Below, one piece after another: positions 47,345 through 56,326 of a DNA stretch of 64,000 bases. The stretch lies in assembly GCF_002237595.1 (NCBI RefSeq), contig NZ_CP022529.1:1116001-1180000 (forward strand), written 5' to 3'. The notes under the pieces were generated by a model, which did no database searches, was not told the origin of the DNA, and saw only the letters and a program-made list of their open reading frames with translations. The translations under genes were made by a program, and so were the position numbers. Source of the DNA: Labrenzia sp. VG12. GTDB taxonomy: Bacteria > Pseudomonadota > Alphaproteobacteria > Rhizobiales > Stappiaceae. The stretch's first letter is position 1, and the number at the start of each line of letters is the position of its first letter.

Positions 47345-48483
47345 TGCCTGATCATTTGAAGAAGAGTTTTTCAAGCGGCAACGGCCATCCGCTGAGCTGG
47401 GGGGCACCAGGATCCGCCAGCGCGACCTTTGCGGCCGGGCTCGTGTTCGAGAATGTCTCCCATGACTACGACGGTGTTGACTCGGTCAAGGACCTGAGCC
47501 TGTCGATTGCGCCGGGTGAAATCCTGTGTCTGCTAGGTCATTCGGGTTGTGGCAAAACCACGTTGATGCGCATTGCGGCAGGTGTAGAGCGTCAAAGCCG
47601 GGGCAAGGTCCTGATCAACGGACGGGAAGTTGCCGGTCAGGACCATTTCATGCCGCCGGAAAAACGCGGCGTTGGCCTGATGTTCCAGGACTATGCACTT
47701 TTTCCGCATATGAGCATCCTGGCCAATGTCATGTTCGGCCTCACCGGTGTGCCCCGCAAGGAAGCCAAGGCAGCGGCCCTGAGTGCGCTTGGGCGTGTCG
47801 GGCTGGCCGATTATGCCGCCGATTACCCTCATGCCCTGTCGGGCGGAGAGCAGCAACGCGTCGCACTTGCGCGCGCGCTGGTGCCGCGTCCGGGCATTCT
47901 GTTGATGGATGAACCGTTTTCGGGTCTCGACAAAAGGTTGCGTGACAATGTCCGTGACGAGACCCTTGCGGTGATCCGCGAGACCAGGGCGACCTGCATC
48001 ATCGTCACCCACGATCCGGAAGAGGCCATGCGCATGGGCGACCGCATTGCATTGATGCGGCGCGGGCGCCTGGTGCAGAGCGGCACGGCGGCTGATCTCT
48101 ATAACGCTCCGGTTGACCTGTTTGCGGCGCGGTTCTTCTCCGAACTCAATCAGCTGGAAGGCAAGGTGAGTTCAGCCGGGATCGAGACACCCGTCGGAGT
48201 TCTTGAGGCTTCGGGCCTTTCGGAAGGACAACAGGTCGATGTCTGCATCCGACCGCAGGGAATCGTTCTGAATGCCGCGGGGCTTTGCGGTGTGCCTGGA
48301 CGGGTCCGCTCAAAACGGTTTGTCGGAGAGGTCGATCTGCTGTCGATTGTTGTTGATGGCCTTGACCGCCCGCTTCAGGCGCGTGTGCGCGCTGGATGCG
48401 AATGGAACGAGGGAATGGACGTCGCGGTGACCACTGATCCGAAAGACGTGCTTGTCTTTCCAAGGCAGGCTTCCCAATTTTAA
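47344..48483 (+). CDS. Orphan ABC-transporter ATPase (FbpC/PotA-like)
   Basis: A 379-aa importer-type ATPase. Walker A is GHSGCGKTTLMRI, Q-loop LMFQDYALFPHMSI, signature LSGGEQQRVALARAL and Walker B ILLMDEPFSGLD. A C-terminal TOBE-like regulatory region (about 265-375) follows, as in iron(III)/spermidine/maltose-type ATPases. Its ATG overlaps the scpB stop by 1 base. No permease or binding protein is nearby, so it must serve components elsewhere or be repurposed. Confidence 0.9.
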   Translation: MPDHLKKSFSSGNGHPLSWGAPGSASATFAAGLVFENVSHDYDGVDSVKDLSLSIAPGEILCLLGHSGCGKTTLMRIAAGVERQSRGKVLINGREVAGQDHFMPPEKRGVGLMFQDYALFPHMSILANVMFGLTGVPRKEAKAAALSALGRVGLADYAADYPHALSGGEQQRVALARALVPRPGILLMDEPFSGLDKRLRDNVRDETLAVIRETRATCIIVTHDPEEAMRMGDRIALMRRGRLVQSGTAADLYNAPVDLFAARFFSELNQLEGKVSSAGIETPVGVLEASGLSEGQQVDVCIRPQGIVLNAAGLCGVPGRVRSKRFVGEVDLLSIVVDGLDRPLQARVRAGCEWNEGMDVAVTTDPKDVLVFPRQASQF

Positions 48484-48610
48484 GGAAGACTGCCCGGCTT
48501 AGCATTCCGTCTAAGTGCAAGAAATGATCTTCTCAGGCATGTTGCAGGGAGAAGGCCGTTTTTGTAAAAGGGCCACAGGGCTTTAAAGCCAATTATCAGG
48601 AGTTTGGCGT

Positions 48611-48835
48611 ATGGGCATTAGTATTTGGCAGATCTTGATCATCGCAGTGGTGGTGGTTCTGCTCTTCGGACGCGGCAAGATTTCCGAGCTTATGGGTGAT
48701 GTTGCCAAGGGAATCAAAAGCTTCAAGAAAGGCATGGCCGAAGACGACACTGCCGACGCGCCGAAGACCATCGATCATCAGGCCAGCGAATCGGCACCGT
48801 CCGCAAAAGCTGAAGATCAGACCAAAGCGAGCTGA
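48611..48835 (+). CDS. tatA: Sec-independent translocase subunit TatA
   Basis: A 74-aa protein. One N-terminal TM helix ([16 protein letters not shown]), the hinge [12 protein letters not shown] and the amphipathic helix [12 protein letters not shown] are classic TatA; a short acidic tail follows. TatA oligomerises to let folded proteins cross the inner membrane. GGAG precedes the ATG. It heads tatA-tatB-tatC. Confidence 0.95.
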   Translation: MGISIWQILIIAVVVVLLFGRGKISELMGDVAKGIKSFKKGMAEDDTADAPKTIDHQASESAPSAKAEDQTKAS

Positions 48836-48876
48836 TCTTAATCTGCGTCGCGTCTCCTTAAGGGACGAAACATCTC

Positions 48877-49329
48877 ATGTTCGATATCGGTTGGACCGAA
48901 CTTTTGGTGATCGCCTGTATCGCGATCATCGTTGTGGGGCCAAAAGACCTGCCGCGCATGCTGCGCACGCTCGGGCAGACGATGGGAAAGATGCGCCGCA
49001 TGTCGCGTGAATTCCAGTCGACCTTCAACGACGCCTTGCGCGAGGCGGAACAGCAGGCGGACATCGCCGACATGAAGAAGCAGGTCGAAGAGGCCGCCAA
49101 CTTCAATCCGCTGGGCGACCTGAAGAAGTCGATCGAAGAGGACGCGGTCAAGAAACCCGCGGCCAAGGACACGGAAACGGCAAAACCTGCTGCCGAGGAC
49201 AACGGATCAGCGGAACCGGCCGCGCCCGGTCCCTCTGCACCGGTGACACCGGCTGAGACGACTGCTGCACCAGTCGAGCCTGAAACCAAACCGGCAGCAA
49301 AACCGGTGTCGGAAGATGTGAAGGCATGA
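48877..49329 (+). CDS. tatB: Sec-independent translocase subunit TatB
   Basis: A 150-aa protein starting MFDIGWTELLVIACIAIIVV, with GPKDLPRMLRTLGQ and a long amphipathic helix, then a Pro/Ala-rich tail from about residue 90. It works with TatC in the twin-arginine receptor complex. Stop and tatC ATG overlap by 4 bases. Confidence 0.95.
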   Translation: MFDIGWTELLVIACIAIIVVGPKDLPRMLRTLGQTMGKMRRMSREFQSTFNDALREAEQQADIADMKKQVEEAANFNPLGDLKKSIEEDAVKKPAAKDTETAKPAAEDNGSAEPAAPGPSAPVTPAETTAAPVEPETKPAAKPVSEDVKA

Positions 49330-50126
49330 GCCAGGAAGATATCGACGCCTCGAAGGCGCCTCTTATCGAACATCTCATTGAGCTGCGCCAGCGGCTGATG
49401 TGGTCTATCGCGGCCATCCTTGTGATGTTTGTCGTCTGCTTCTATTTCGCGACCGATATCTACAACATCCTGACGGTTCCCTATCTTCGGGCCGCGCCGG
49501 ATCCGGATGCGGTGCAGATGATCTTTACCGCACCGCAGGAGTGGTTCTTCACCCAGCTCAAGCTGGCCCTGTTTGGCGCTCTTTTCCTGGCGTTCCCGGT
49601 GATCGCCAGCCAGATCTACATGTTTGTGGCTCCCGGCCTTTACAAGAATGAACGCGGCGCTTTCCTGCCGTTTCTGGTGGCGACACCCATCCTCTTTCTG
49701 ATCGGGGCCTGCCTCGTCTATTTCCTGGTCATGCCGATGGCGATGGGGTTCTTCCTGTCCCAGGAACAGCTGGCGCGGGAAGGGCAGGTCGCCATTCAGC
49801 ACCTTGCCAAGGTGAGTGAGTATCTCGGCCTGATCATGATCCTGATCTTTGCCTTCGGCCTGGTGTTCCAGTTGCCGGTGGTGCTGACGCTTCTGGGACG
49901 CGCCGGTCTGGTGACGGCCGACGGGCTGAAGAGCAAGCGTAAATACGCCATTGTCGGTGCCTTTGCCGCTGCTGCAATTTTGACACCCCCGGACCCGATC
50001 TCGCAGATCGGTCTTGCGCTGCCCACGCTGCTTCTCTACGAAGTCTCCATTCTGTCTGTCAGACTGGTGGAGCGCCAACGCGCGGAGCGGGAAGCCGAGC
50101 GCGAAGCGGAAGACGCCGCGGCCTGA
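49326..50126 (+). CDS. tatC: Sec-independent translocase subunit TatC
   Basis: A 266-aa six-helix inner-membrane protein that recognises twin-arginine signals. Conserved: APLIEHLIELRQRLMWSI at the cytoplasmic N-terminus, FYFATDIYNILTVPYLRA, and FGLVFQLPVVLTLLGRAGL. The tail is Glu/Arg rich. Overlap with tatB indicates coupled translation. Confidence 0.96.
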   Translation: MSQEDIDASKAPLIEHLIELRQRLMWSIAAILVMFVVCFYFATDIYNILTVPYLRAAPDPDAVQMIFTAPQEWFFTQLKLALFGALFLAFPVIASQIYMFVAPGLYKNERGAFLPFLVATPILFLIGACLVYFLVMPMAMGFFLSQEQLAREGQVAIQHLAKVSEYLGLIMILIFAFGLVFQLPVVLTLLGRAGLVTADGLKSKRKYAIVGAFAAAAILTPPDPISQIGLALPTLLLYEVSILSVRLVERQRAEREAEREAEDAAA

Positions 50127-50196
50127 TCCCGGCATCTGATCCTTCTCCGGACGGCAGACGGAAGCAACAGCAACGACCGTCGTTCGGAAAGCGAAG

Positions 50197-51477
50197 ATGT
50201 TTGATATTAGATGGATACGGGAAAACCCAGACGCATTTGACCAGGCCCTGGCCAAGCGGGGCTACGAGGCCTCAGCCGCCAAGCTGATTGCGCTTGATGA
50301 GTCCCGTCGCTCCCATATCACCAGGCTTCAGGAAGCTCAGGAACGGCGCAACGCGGCGTCGAAGGAAATCGGCAAGGCGAAGGGGGCGGGCGACGACGCT
50401 CGTGCCCAGGAGCTGATCGAGGAAGTCGCCCAGATCAAGGCCTTCATCCAGTCAGGCGAAGAGGAAGAGCGAAAGCTGGTTGCCGATCTTGAGGCAGCCA
50501 TGGCGGTGATTCCCAATTTGCCCCATGACGATGTGCCGGTCGGAGAGGACGAAGCCGACAACGCGCTTTTGAAAACGCATGGCGACAAGCCGACTTTCAC
50601 CTTCAACGAGGCTCCGAAAGAGCACTACGAGTTGGGAGAAGCGCTTGGCGACATGGATTTTGCCGCCGCCGCCAAACTCTCCGGGTCGCGCTTCGTGGTG
50701 CTGAAAGGCCAGATTGCTAGGCTTGAGCGGGCGCTCGGCCAGTTCATGATCGATCTGCATACCCAGGAGCACGGCTATACCGAAGTCTCGCCGCCGCTGC
50801 TGGTCCACAGCGATCCGCTCTATGGCACCGGGCAGTTGCCGAAATTTGGTGAGGATCTCTTCAAGACCACAACGGATCACTATCTGATCCCGACGGCGGA
50901 AGTGCCGCTCACCAATCTGGTCGCCGGCGAGATTCTGACCGAGGACCAGCTGCCGCTGCGGGTCACCGCCTTGACCTACTGTTTCCGCTCCGAGGCTGGA
51001 TCCGCCGGCCGCGACACCCGAGGCATGCTGCGCCAGCACCAGTTCCTGAAATGCGAGCTGGTTTCGGTGACGCGGCCGGAAGAGTCCCTGGACGAACTGG
51101 AGCGTATGCTTGGAAGCGCGGAGAAGGTGCTGCAGAAACTTGGCCTGCATTACCGGGTCATGACGCTTTGCACAGGCGACATGGGCTTCGGCGCCCGCAA
51201 GACCTATGACATCGAAGTCTGGCTGCCGGGGCAGGACACCTATCGGGAGATTTCCTCCTGCTCGGTCTGCGGGGATTTCCAGGCCCGGCGCATGAATGCG
51301 CGTTACCGGCCGGCGGATGCCAAGCAAACAGTGCATGTGCATACGCTGAACGGTTCGGGAATCGCGGTTGGCCGCGCCCTGATCGCGGTTCTGGAAAACT
51401 ACCAGAACGCAGATGGTTCGATCACCGTGCCGGACGTGTTGCGGCCCTACATGGGTGGTCTTGAAAAAATCGGTTAG
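50197..51477 (+). CDS. serS: Seryl-tRNA synthetase
   Basis: A 426-aa class-II synthetase. The N-terminal antiparallel coiled coil (about 30-105) binds the tRNA-Ser long arm. Motif 2 is in [20 protein letters not shown] with [10 protein letters not shown], and motif 3 in [19 protein letters not shown]. It begins [20 protein letters not shown]. surE follows 154 bases on. Confidence 0.97.
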   Translation: MFDIRWIRENPDAFDQALAKRGYEASAAKLIALDESRRSHITRLQEAQERRNAASKEIGKAKGAGDDARAQELIEEVAQIKAFIQSGEEEERKLVADLEAAMAVIPNLPHDDVPVGEDEADNALLKTHGDKPTFTFNEAPKEHYELGEALGDMDFAAAAKLSGSRFVVLKGQIARLERALGQFMIDLHTQEHGYTEVSPPLLVHSDPLYGTGQLPKFGEDLFKTTTDHYLIPTAEVPLTNLVAGEILTEDQLPLRVTALTYCFRSEAGSAGRDTRGMLRQHQFLKCELVSVTRPEESLDELERMLGSAEKVLQKLGLHYRVMTLCTGDMGFGARKTYDIEVWLPGQDTYREISSCSVCGDFQARRMNARYRPADAKQTVHVHTLNGSGIAVGRALIAVLENYQNADGSITVPDVLRPYMGGLEKIG

Positions 51478-51631
51478 ACGCCTGGCGCGGCCGACTGGAA
51501 GAGCTGGTGTCTCGCCAGTTTTTTGAACCTCAAGGGCGGCAATCGGATCGATTGCCGTCCTCTGCATTTAAAGAAAGACCGGGTCTTTCGCCATGACGCG
51601 CAGACCCGAAACCAATTTGGAGCAATCCGCC

Positions 51632-52390
51632 ATGCGTATTCTGATCACCAATGACGACGGCATTCAGTCGCCGGGGCTTGCCGTTCTGGAATCGATTGCC
51701 AGGACCTTGTCCGACGATGTCTGGGTCATTGCCCCTGAAACCGATCAGAGCGGCGTTGCCCATTCTCTAACCTTGAGCGACCCGCTTCGCCTGCGCCGGA
51801 TCGACGATCGTCATTACGCCCTGAAAGGGACGCCGACGGATTGTGTGATCATGGGGGTGCGCAAGGTTCTGCCCGGATTGCCGGATCTGGTCCTGTCCGG
51901 CATCAACCGTGGCCAGAATCTCGCCGAGGACGTCACCTATTCCGGCACCGTTGCCGGTGCAATGGAAGGCGCGATCCTGGGAATCAGGTCGATTGCGGTG
52001 TCACAGGCCTATAGCTGGGACGTTCGCTCTGAACCGGACTATTCGACAGCCGAGGCTCATGCACCGGAGCTGTTCAAGCAGTTGATCGACTTTCCGCTGC
52101 CACCTTACACCTTGCTCAACGTCAACTTTCCGGCATGCTCCGCGGACGAGGTCAAGGGGGTCAAGGTCACGGTGCAGGGGCATCACGAGCAAAGTGGCCT
52201 GTCCATCGAGGAGCGCCAGGACGGGCGCGGCTATCCCTATTATTGGCTAAGGTTCCAGGATCGCGGCAAATCCGTTCTTGATAATTCGGATCTTCAGGCA
52301 ATTGCCGATGGATATGTCTCCGTTTCGCCGCTACGCATAGATCTGACAGCCCACGATCTGGTCACCCAGCTCGCCGGGGCGCTGCAGTAA
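51632..52390 (+). CDS. surE: 5'/3'-nucleotidase SurE
   Basis: A 252-aa metal-dependent phosphatase acting on nucleoside monophosphates. It begins [19 protein letters not shown] with the metal-binding [15 protein letters not shown] and [10 protein letters not shown] and [20 protein letters not shown] follow. ATG 51632 has TTGGAGC upstream; the frame extends 13 codons further. It is paired with pcm 20 bases downstream, a widely conserved stress-survival pairing. Confidence 0.96.
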   Translation: MRILITNDDGIQSPGLAVLESIARTLSDDVWVIAPETDQSGVAHSLTLSDPLRLRRIDDRHYALKGTPTDCVIMGVRKVLPGLPDLVLSGINRGQNLAEDVTYSGTVAGAMEGAILGIRSIAVSQAYSWDVRSEPDYSTAEAHAPELFKQLIDFPLPPYTLLNVNFPACSADEVKGVKVTVQGHHEQSGLSIEERQDGRGYPYYWLRFQDRGKSVLDNSDLQAIADGYVSVSPLRIDLTAHDLVTQLAGALQ

Positions 52391-52410
52391 AGCCGAAGAC
52401 GGAGCAATGC

Positions 52411-53103
52411 ATGGCCGGACAAAGGCCGGGCGGGGAATCGGGAGAAGGTCCTGTCGGTTTGCCGGACGAAGCCGAGGCGCGCGCAGCCCTGACACTTGCG
52501 TTGAGGCAGCGGGGTGTTGGTGCGCGCGACGTCCTGACGGCTATAGAGAGGGTGCCGAGGCGTCTGTTCCTGTCTGCGCGCCATCATGGCCTTGCCTATG
52601 AAGACACGTCCCTGCCGATTGAATGCGGTCAGTCCATTTCGGCGCCGTCGCTGGTTGCTTTCGCCGTTCAATCACTGGGCCTTTCGAAAGACCATGCGGT
52701 TCTGGAAATCGGAACCGGGTCCGGTTACCAGGCCGCCGTCATGGCGCATCTGGCCGCACGCATCGAGACCCTGGACCGGTTCGCCACGCTCAAGGACCTC
52801 GCGGCAAGGCGGTTTGCCGCACTCAAACTTGAAAACGTGAAAGCCCGTCAGGCCGACGGGTTTGACGGCTTGAAGCAAAAGGGACCATTCGACCGGATCA
52901 TCGTGACGGCGGCCGTCGAGACGATCCCGGACAGCTGGGTGCAGCAGCTCAAACCCGGCGGCTACCTGCTGGCACCTGTCGGCAGCTCAAAGCAGGTCCA
53001 GTCTCTGATCCGGTTCCAGAAGGCCGACGGCGTCATGACCGCGGAAACGTTGATGTCGTTGCGCACGGTGATGCTTCAGCCCGGTGTCGCCAAGATGCTG
53101 TGA
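52411..53103 (+). CDS. pcm: Protein-L-isoaspartate O-methyltransferase
   Basis: A 230-aa canonical PIMT that methylates L-isoaspartyl residues for protein repair. It has VPRRLFLSARHHGLAYEDTS, the substrate loop LPIECGQSISAPSLVAF, SAM motif I LEIGTGSGYQAAVMA and the late GGYLLAPVGSS. GACGGAGC precedes the ATG. It is the conventional member of two PIMT-family genes in the window (the other is at 9293). Confidence 0.95.
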   Translation: MAGQRPGGESGEGPVGLPDEAEARAALTLALRQRGVGARDVLTAIERVPRRLFLSARHHGLAYEDTSLPIECGQSISAPSLVAFAVQSLGLSKDHAVLEIGTGSGYQAAVMAHLAARIETLDRFATLKDLAARRFAALKLENVKARQADGFDGLKQKGPFDRIIVTAAVETIPDSWVQQLKPGGYLLAPVGSSKQVQSLIRFQKADGVMTAETLMSLRTVMLQPGVAKML

Positions 53104-53331
53104 CCTCAAGCCGCCGGCCGATTCTGAAAATGGTATCGGGATATCGGTAGCCGGACTGGTATCACACTCGAATTTACTATGAATTCGGGCGTCAGTGGCG
53201 ACCTGACTCTGCTTCACTATTGAGAAAACCGGGTTTTTCGGGAATTAGGGCGCCGGCCTTTAGCCTTTATAAACCTTACTGCCGTCTACTCTTAACCATA
53301 ACAGCCACAGTTAGCGGTTTGAGTTTAGGCG

Positions 53332-54753
53332 ATGACAAAGCGGATGCGTACCCTCCGCAGGGACATGATGAGCAAAGTGGCCACCGTTGCATTGGTGGCA
53401 GCTGCTCTTGCGGGATGTTCGAGTGCCAGCGAGCGTTTTGGAGAACCTCCCTATTACACGGGCAACACCCAAAACCAGCGTGAAATTCTGAATGGCGCGC
53501 ACAAGCAGCCGACTTACCAGGACATCGCCAAGGGGCCGGGTGGCACGCCTGCCGGGTTGCCGCTAGCCTCATCCGCGCCGGTGACCACAGCGTCTGTTCC
53601 CGTTTCGACACCCAGGGTCCAGGCTGCTCCCTTGCCTGCAGCTCCTGCGCCGAGCGCAGTGCCGGTGAAAGCGGCTCCCGTCGCAACCCTGCCGGCCCCG
53701 GAAGTCGCGCGAAATGCAAAAAGCTGGAAGGGCTGGACCTCTGCAGGTGGTACGCGCGTGCAGATGCGTCAGGGCGACAGCCTGAATTCGGTTGCCCGCC
53801 GCTATGGTGTGCCGATCCAGGCCCTGGTTGCCGTGAACGGTATCGAGGACCCGACGAAAGTCCGTCCGGGTCAGAGCCTGATCATCCCGACTTATGTTTA
53901 TGCCGACAACAACGGTCACTCCAGTACGACGGAAGGCGAGAGCCGTCGGGTGAAACTGCCCAAGGTGGCAACGAACGAAACGATCACGACCAGTTCCATT
54001 CCGACGACAGTTGGCAGTTTGCCTCGTCCTGAAGGAAAGCCGGTCAGTCAACCCAGCTTTGCCGATATCAGTCGCGGCGAGGTGACGGTTGAGAATGTCG
54101 AGATCATCCGTGTCAGTACGCTGCCAAAGCGCAAGCCGGGCGGATCTTCGCGGCCCCTCACAACTGCATCGATCCCGAACGCTGCACCCGCTTCCCAGAT
54201 CCCGACACCCCGCAGGCAACCTGCTGCGCCGGCATCTTCGGTTGCTGCGGCGCCGTCCGGAACCGTTGAGACAACCAGCCTTCCGGCACCGGCCCTGACC
54301 AGCGAAGCCAAGCCGACCGAGCCGATCAAGACACCGACGACCGTTGCCAGCGTTCGCGAAGACAGTGCCACGACGGCCCAGTTCCGCTGGCCGGTGCGCG
54401 GGCGGATCATTTCCGATTTCGGTGCCAAACCGGGCGGTGGCCGCAACGAGGGTGTGAACCTGGCTGTTCCCGAGGGGACGGCCGTGCACGCAGCTGACGA
54501 CGGCACGGTGATCTATTCCGGCAATGAGCTGAAAGGTTACGGCAACCTGATTCTGGTCCGTCACAGCGATGGCTGGGTTTCAGCCTATGCCCATAACAGC
54601 GAGTTGAAGGTCAAGCGCGGTGATGCGGTTCGCCGAGGCGACGTTGTGGCCCTGGCCGGGGCGACCGGGTCTGTCACGCAGCCGCAGGTGCATTTCGAAT
54701 TGCGCAAGGGCAACAAGCCGGTCGACCCGCTGAACCATCTGCCCCGACGTTGA
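53332..54753 (+). CDS. LysM + degenerate M23 (LytM) lipoprotein, NlpD/DipM-like amidase activator
   Basis: A 473-aa outer-membrane lipoprotein. The signal sequence has a lipobox LAGC at residue about 28. A LysM domain (143-187; MRQGDSLNSVARRYGVPIQA) binds glycan. Pro/Ser/Thr-rich linkers lead to a LytM/M23 domain (349-468; FRWPVRGRIISDFGAKPGGG). The Zn-ligand positions are lost: RNEGVNLAVP replaces HxGxDxA and PQVHFELR replaces HxH. It should therefore activate amidases at division rather than cut peptidoglycan. A 228-base upstream region (53104-53331) has no other gene. Confidence 0.9.
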   Translation: MTKRMRTLRRDMMSKVATVALVAAALAGCSSASERFGEPPYYTGNTQNQREILNGAHKQPTYQDIAKGPGGTPAGLPLASSAPVTTASVPVSTPRVQAAPLPAAPAPSAVPVKAAPVATLPAPEVARNAKSWKGWTSAGGTRVQMRQGDSLNSVARRYGVPIQALVAVNGIEDPTKVRPGQSLIIPTYVYADNNGHSSTTEGESRRVKLPKVATNETITTSSIPTTVGSLPRPEGKPVSQPSFADISRGEVTVENVEIIRVSTLPKRKPGGSSRPLTTASIPNAAPASQIPTPRRQPAAPASSVAAAPSGTVETTSLPAPALTSEAKPTEPIKTPTTVASVREDSATTAQFRWPVRGRIISDFGAKPGGGRNEGVNLAVPEGTAVHAADDGTVIYSGNELKGYGNLILVRHSDGWVSAYAHNSELKVKRGDAVRRGDVVALAGATGSVTQPQVHFELRKGNKPVDPLNHLPRR

Positions 54754-54775
54754 TCAAAAGAATCGAAAAGCTTCG

Positions 54776-54803
54776 AGCCCGGCCATTGGCCGGGCTTTGT
54801 TGT
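54776..54803 (+). terminator. Rho-independent terminator after the LysM/M23 gene
   Basis: Stem AGCCCGGCC / GGCCGGGCT with a 3-base loop, followed by TTGTTGTTTG. It lies 22 bases after the stop and 4 bases before the end of the convergent DUF815 gene, which it may serve too. Confidence 0.8.
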
Positions 54804-54807
54804 TTGT

Positions 54808-55680
54808 TTAGTCTAGCGTCTTGCCCAGCCGGCCGGCGAGGTCCTGAATGAACTGATAGGCCACCCGGCCGGAGCGGCTGCCCCGCGTCGTCGCCCATTC
54901 AAGCGCCCGGGACCGCAAGTCGTCTTCGGCCATGTCGAGCCTGAAATGCTCGGCATATCCGCGCACCATGTCCAGATAGTCGTCCTGGCTGCATTTGTGG
55001 AACCCGAGCCAAAGACCGAACCTGTCCGACAGGGACACTTTCTCTTCCACCGCTTCGGCCGGATTGATGGCGGTGGACCGTTCGTTCTCGATCATGTCAC
55101 GCGGCAGGAGGTGACGGCGGTTCGACGTTGCGTAGAAAATGACGTTTTCCGGTCGGCCTTCAATGCCACCTTCCAGAACCGCTTTCAGCGACTTGTAGGA
55201 CGTGTCGTCGTTGTCGAAGCTGAGATCGTCACAGAAGACAATGAACCGATGCGGAGCGGATCGGATCGCGGTCATGAGTTTCGGCAGGGATTCAATGTCT
55301 TCCCGGTGAATTTCGATGAGCTTGACGTCGGAGCGGCCAGCCTCCTGGTTGACGGCTGCATGAGCGGCCTTGACCAGGGAGGATTTACCCATGCCGCGCG
55401 CACCCCAGAGCAGGGCATTGTTGGCTGGGAGGCCGTTTGCAAAGCGCCTGGTGTTGTCCAGAAGGAGGTCACGCACATGTGAAACGGCGCAGAGCAGGGT
55501 GATTTCGACCCTGTTGACCTTGCGCACCGGCTGAAGGTCGCCGGGGTCCGGGACCCACACAAAAGCATCGGCTTCGGTCCAGTCGATTTGCCGCGGAGCT
55601 GCCGGCACGGCGCGGCTGATCAGCTCCAGAAGGGAATCGAGCTTGGCGTTCAAGGCTGTGATGTCGTTTTCAGCACTCAT
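54808..55680 (-). CDS. DUF815-family ATP-binding protein
   Basis: A 290-aa AAA+-like ATPase. Walker A is LLWGARGMGKSSLVKA near residue 88, the Walker-B-like segment is FIVFCDDLSFDNDD, and a sensor region reads VIFYATSNRRHLLPRDM. The family is widespread and its role unsettled. ATG 55680 is chosen (MSAENDITALNAKLDSLLEL). It diverges from yajC; the 243-base gap holds both promoters. Confidence 0.9.
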   Translation of the reverse strand: MSAENDITALNAKLDSLLELISRAVPAAPRQIDWTEADAFVWVPDPGDLQPVRKVNRVEITLLCAVSHVRDLLLDNTRRFANGLPANNALLWGARGMGKSSLVKAAHAAVNQEAGRSDVKLIEIHREDIESLPKLMTAIRSAPHRFIVFCDDLSFDNDDTSYKSLKAVLEGGIEGRPENVIFYATSNRRHLLPRDMIENERSTAINPAEAVEEKVSLSDRFGLWLGFHKCSQDDYLDMVRGYAEHFRLDMAEDDLRSRALEWATTRGSRSGRVAYQFIQDLAGRLGKTLD

Positions 55681-55923
55681 TCTTCTTGCATGCCCTGTCA
55701 AAAAGGCCCATGTGAGGCCCTGAGATAAGTCGTGGCAGGAGTATCACGGTGGCTGACGGGCGAAAACGCCAGTTATTCCCATACCGGTACGCCGGAAACT
55801 GCTTGCAAAGCTTGAAATGAGGCGCGCCGCCGCTATAGTCCGCGCGACCAGAACAAGAGCGTTTTCCCGGAAACTGTCATCTAGGCAGACCGGAACAGGA
55901 AGGCGCCCCCTTAGGAGTACTAC

Positions 55924-56259
55924 ATGTTCATCACCCCAGCTTATGCGCAGGCAGCCGGTCCGGCAGGCGCTTCCGGTTTCTTGATCCAGATCCTTCCGTT
56001 TGTTGCGATCTTCGCGATCATGTATTTCCTGATCATCCGGCCGCAGCGCACGCGGATGAAGCAGCACCAGGAAATGGTTGCCAACCTGCGCCGTGGCGAC
56101 ACCGTCGTGACGACCGGCGGTCTGATCGGCAAGGTCTCCAAGGTCGTCGATGACGGCGAGATCCAGGTCGAGCTGGGAGAAGGCGTGAAGGTCCGTGTTG
56201 TCCGCTCCATGGTGCAGGAAGTGCGTTCCAAGACCGAGCCGGCGAAAGACAACGGCTGA
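55924..56259 (+). CDS. yajC: Preprotein translocase subunit YajC
   Basis: A 111-aa protein with one TM helix (about 17-37; IQILPFVAIFAIMYFLII) followed by RPQRTRMKQHQEMVANLRRG and GDTVVTTGGLIGKVSKV, the YajC signature. It associates with SecDF at the translocon. TTAGGAGTACTAC precedes the ATG. secD follows 67 bases on. Confidence 0.95.
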   Translation: MFITPAYAQAAGPAGASGFLIQILPFVAIFAIMYFLIIRPQRTRMKQHQEMVANLRRGDTVVTTGGLIGKVSKVVDDGEIQVELGEGVKVRVVRSMVQEVRSKTEPAKDNG

Positions 56260-56326
56260 GACCGCGACATTCCGATGATTTGCCGGGCCGGTGTTTGACC
56301 GGCCTGGCCGCTTTTAAGGCTTGACC

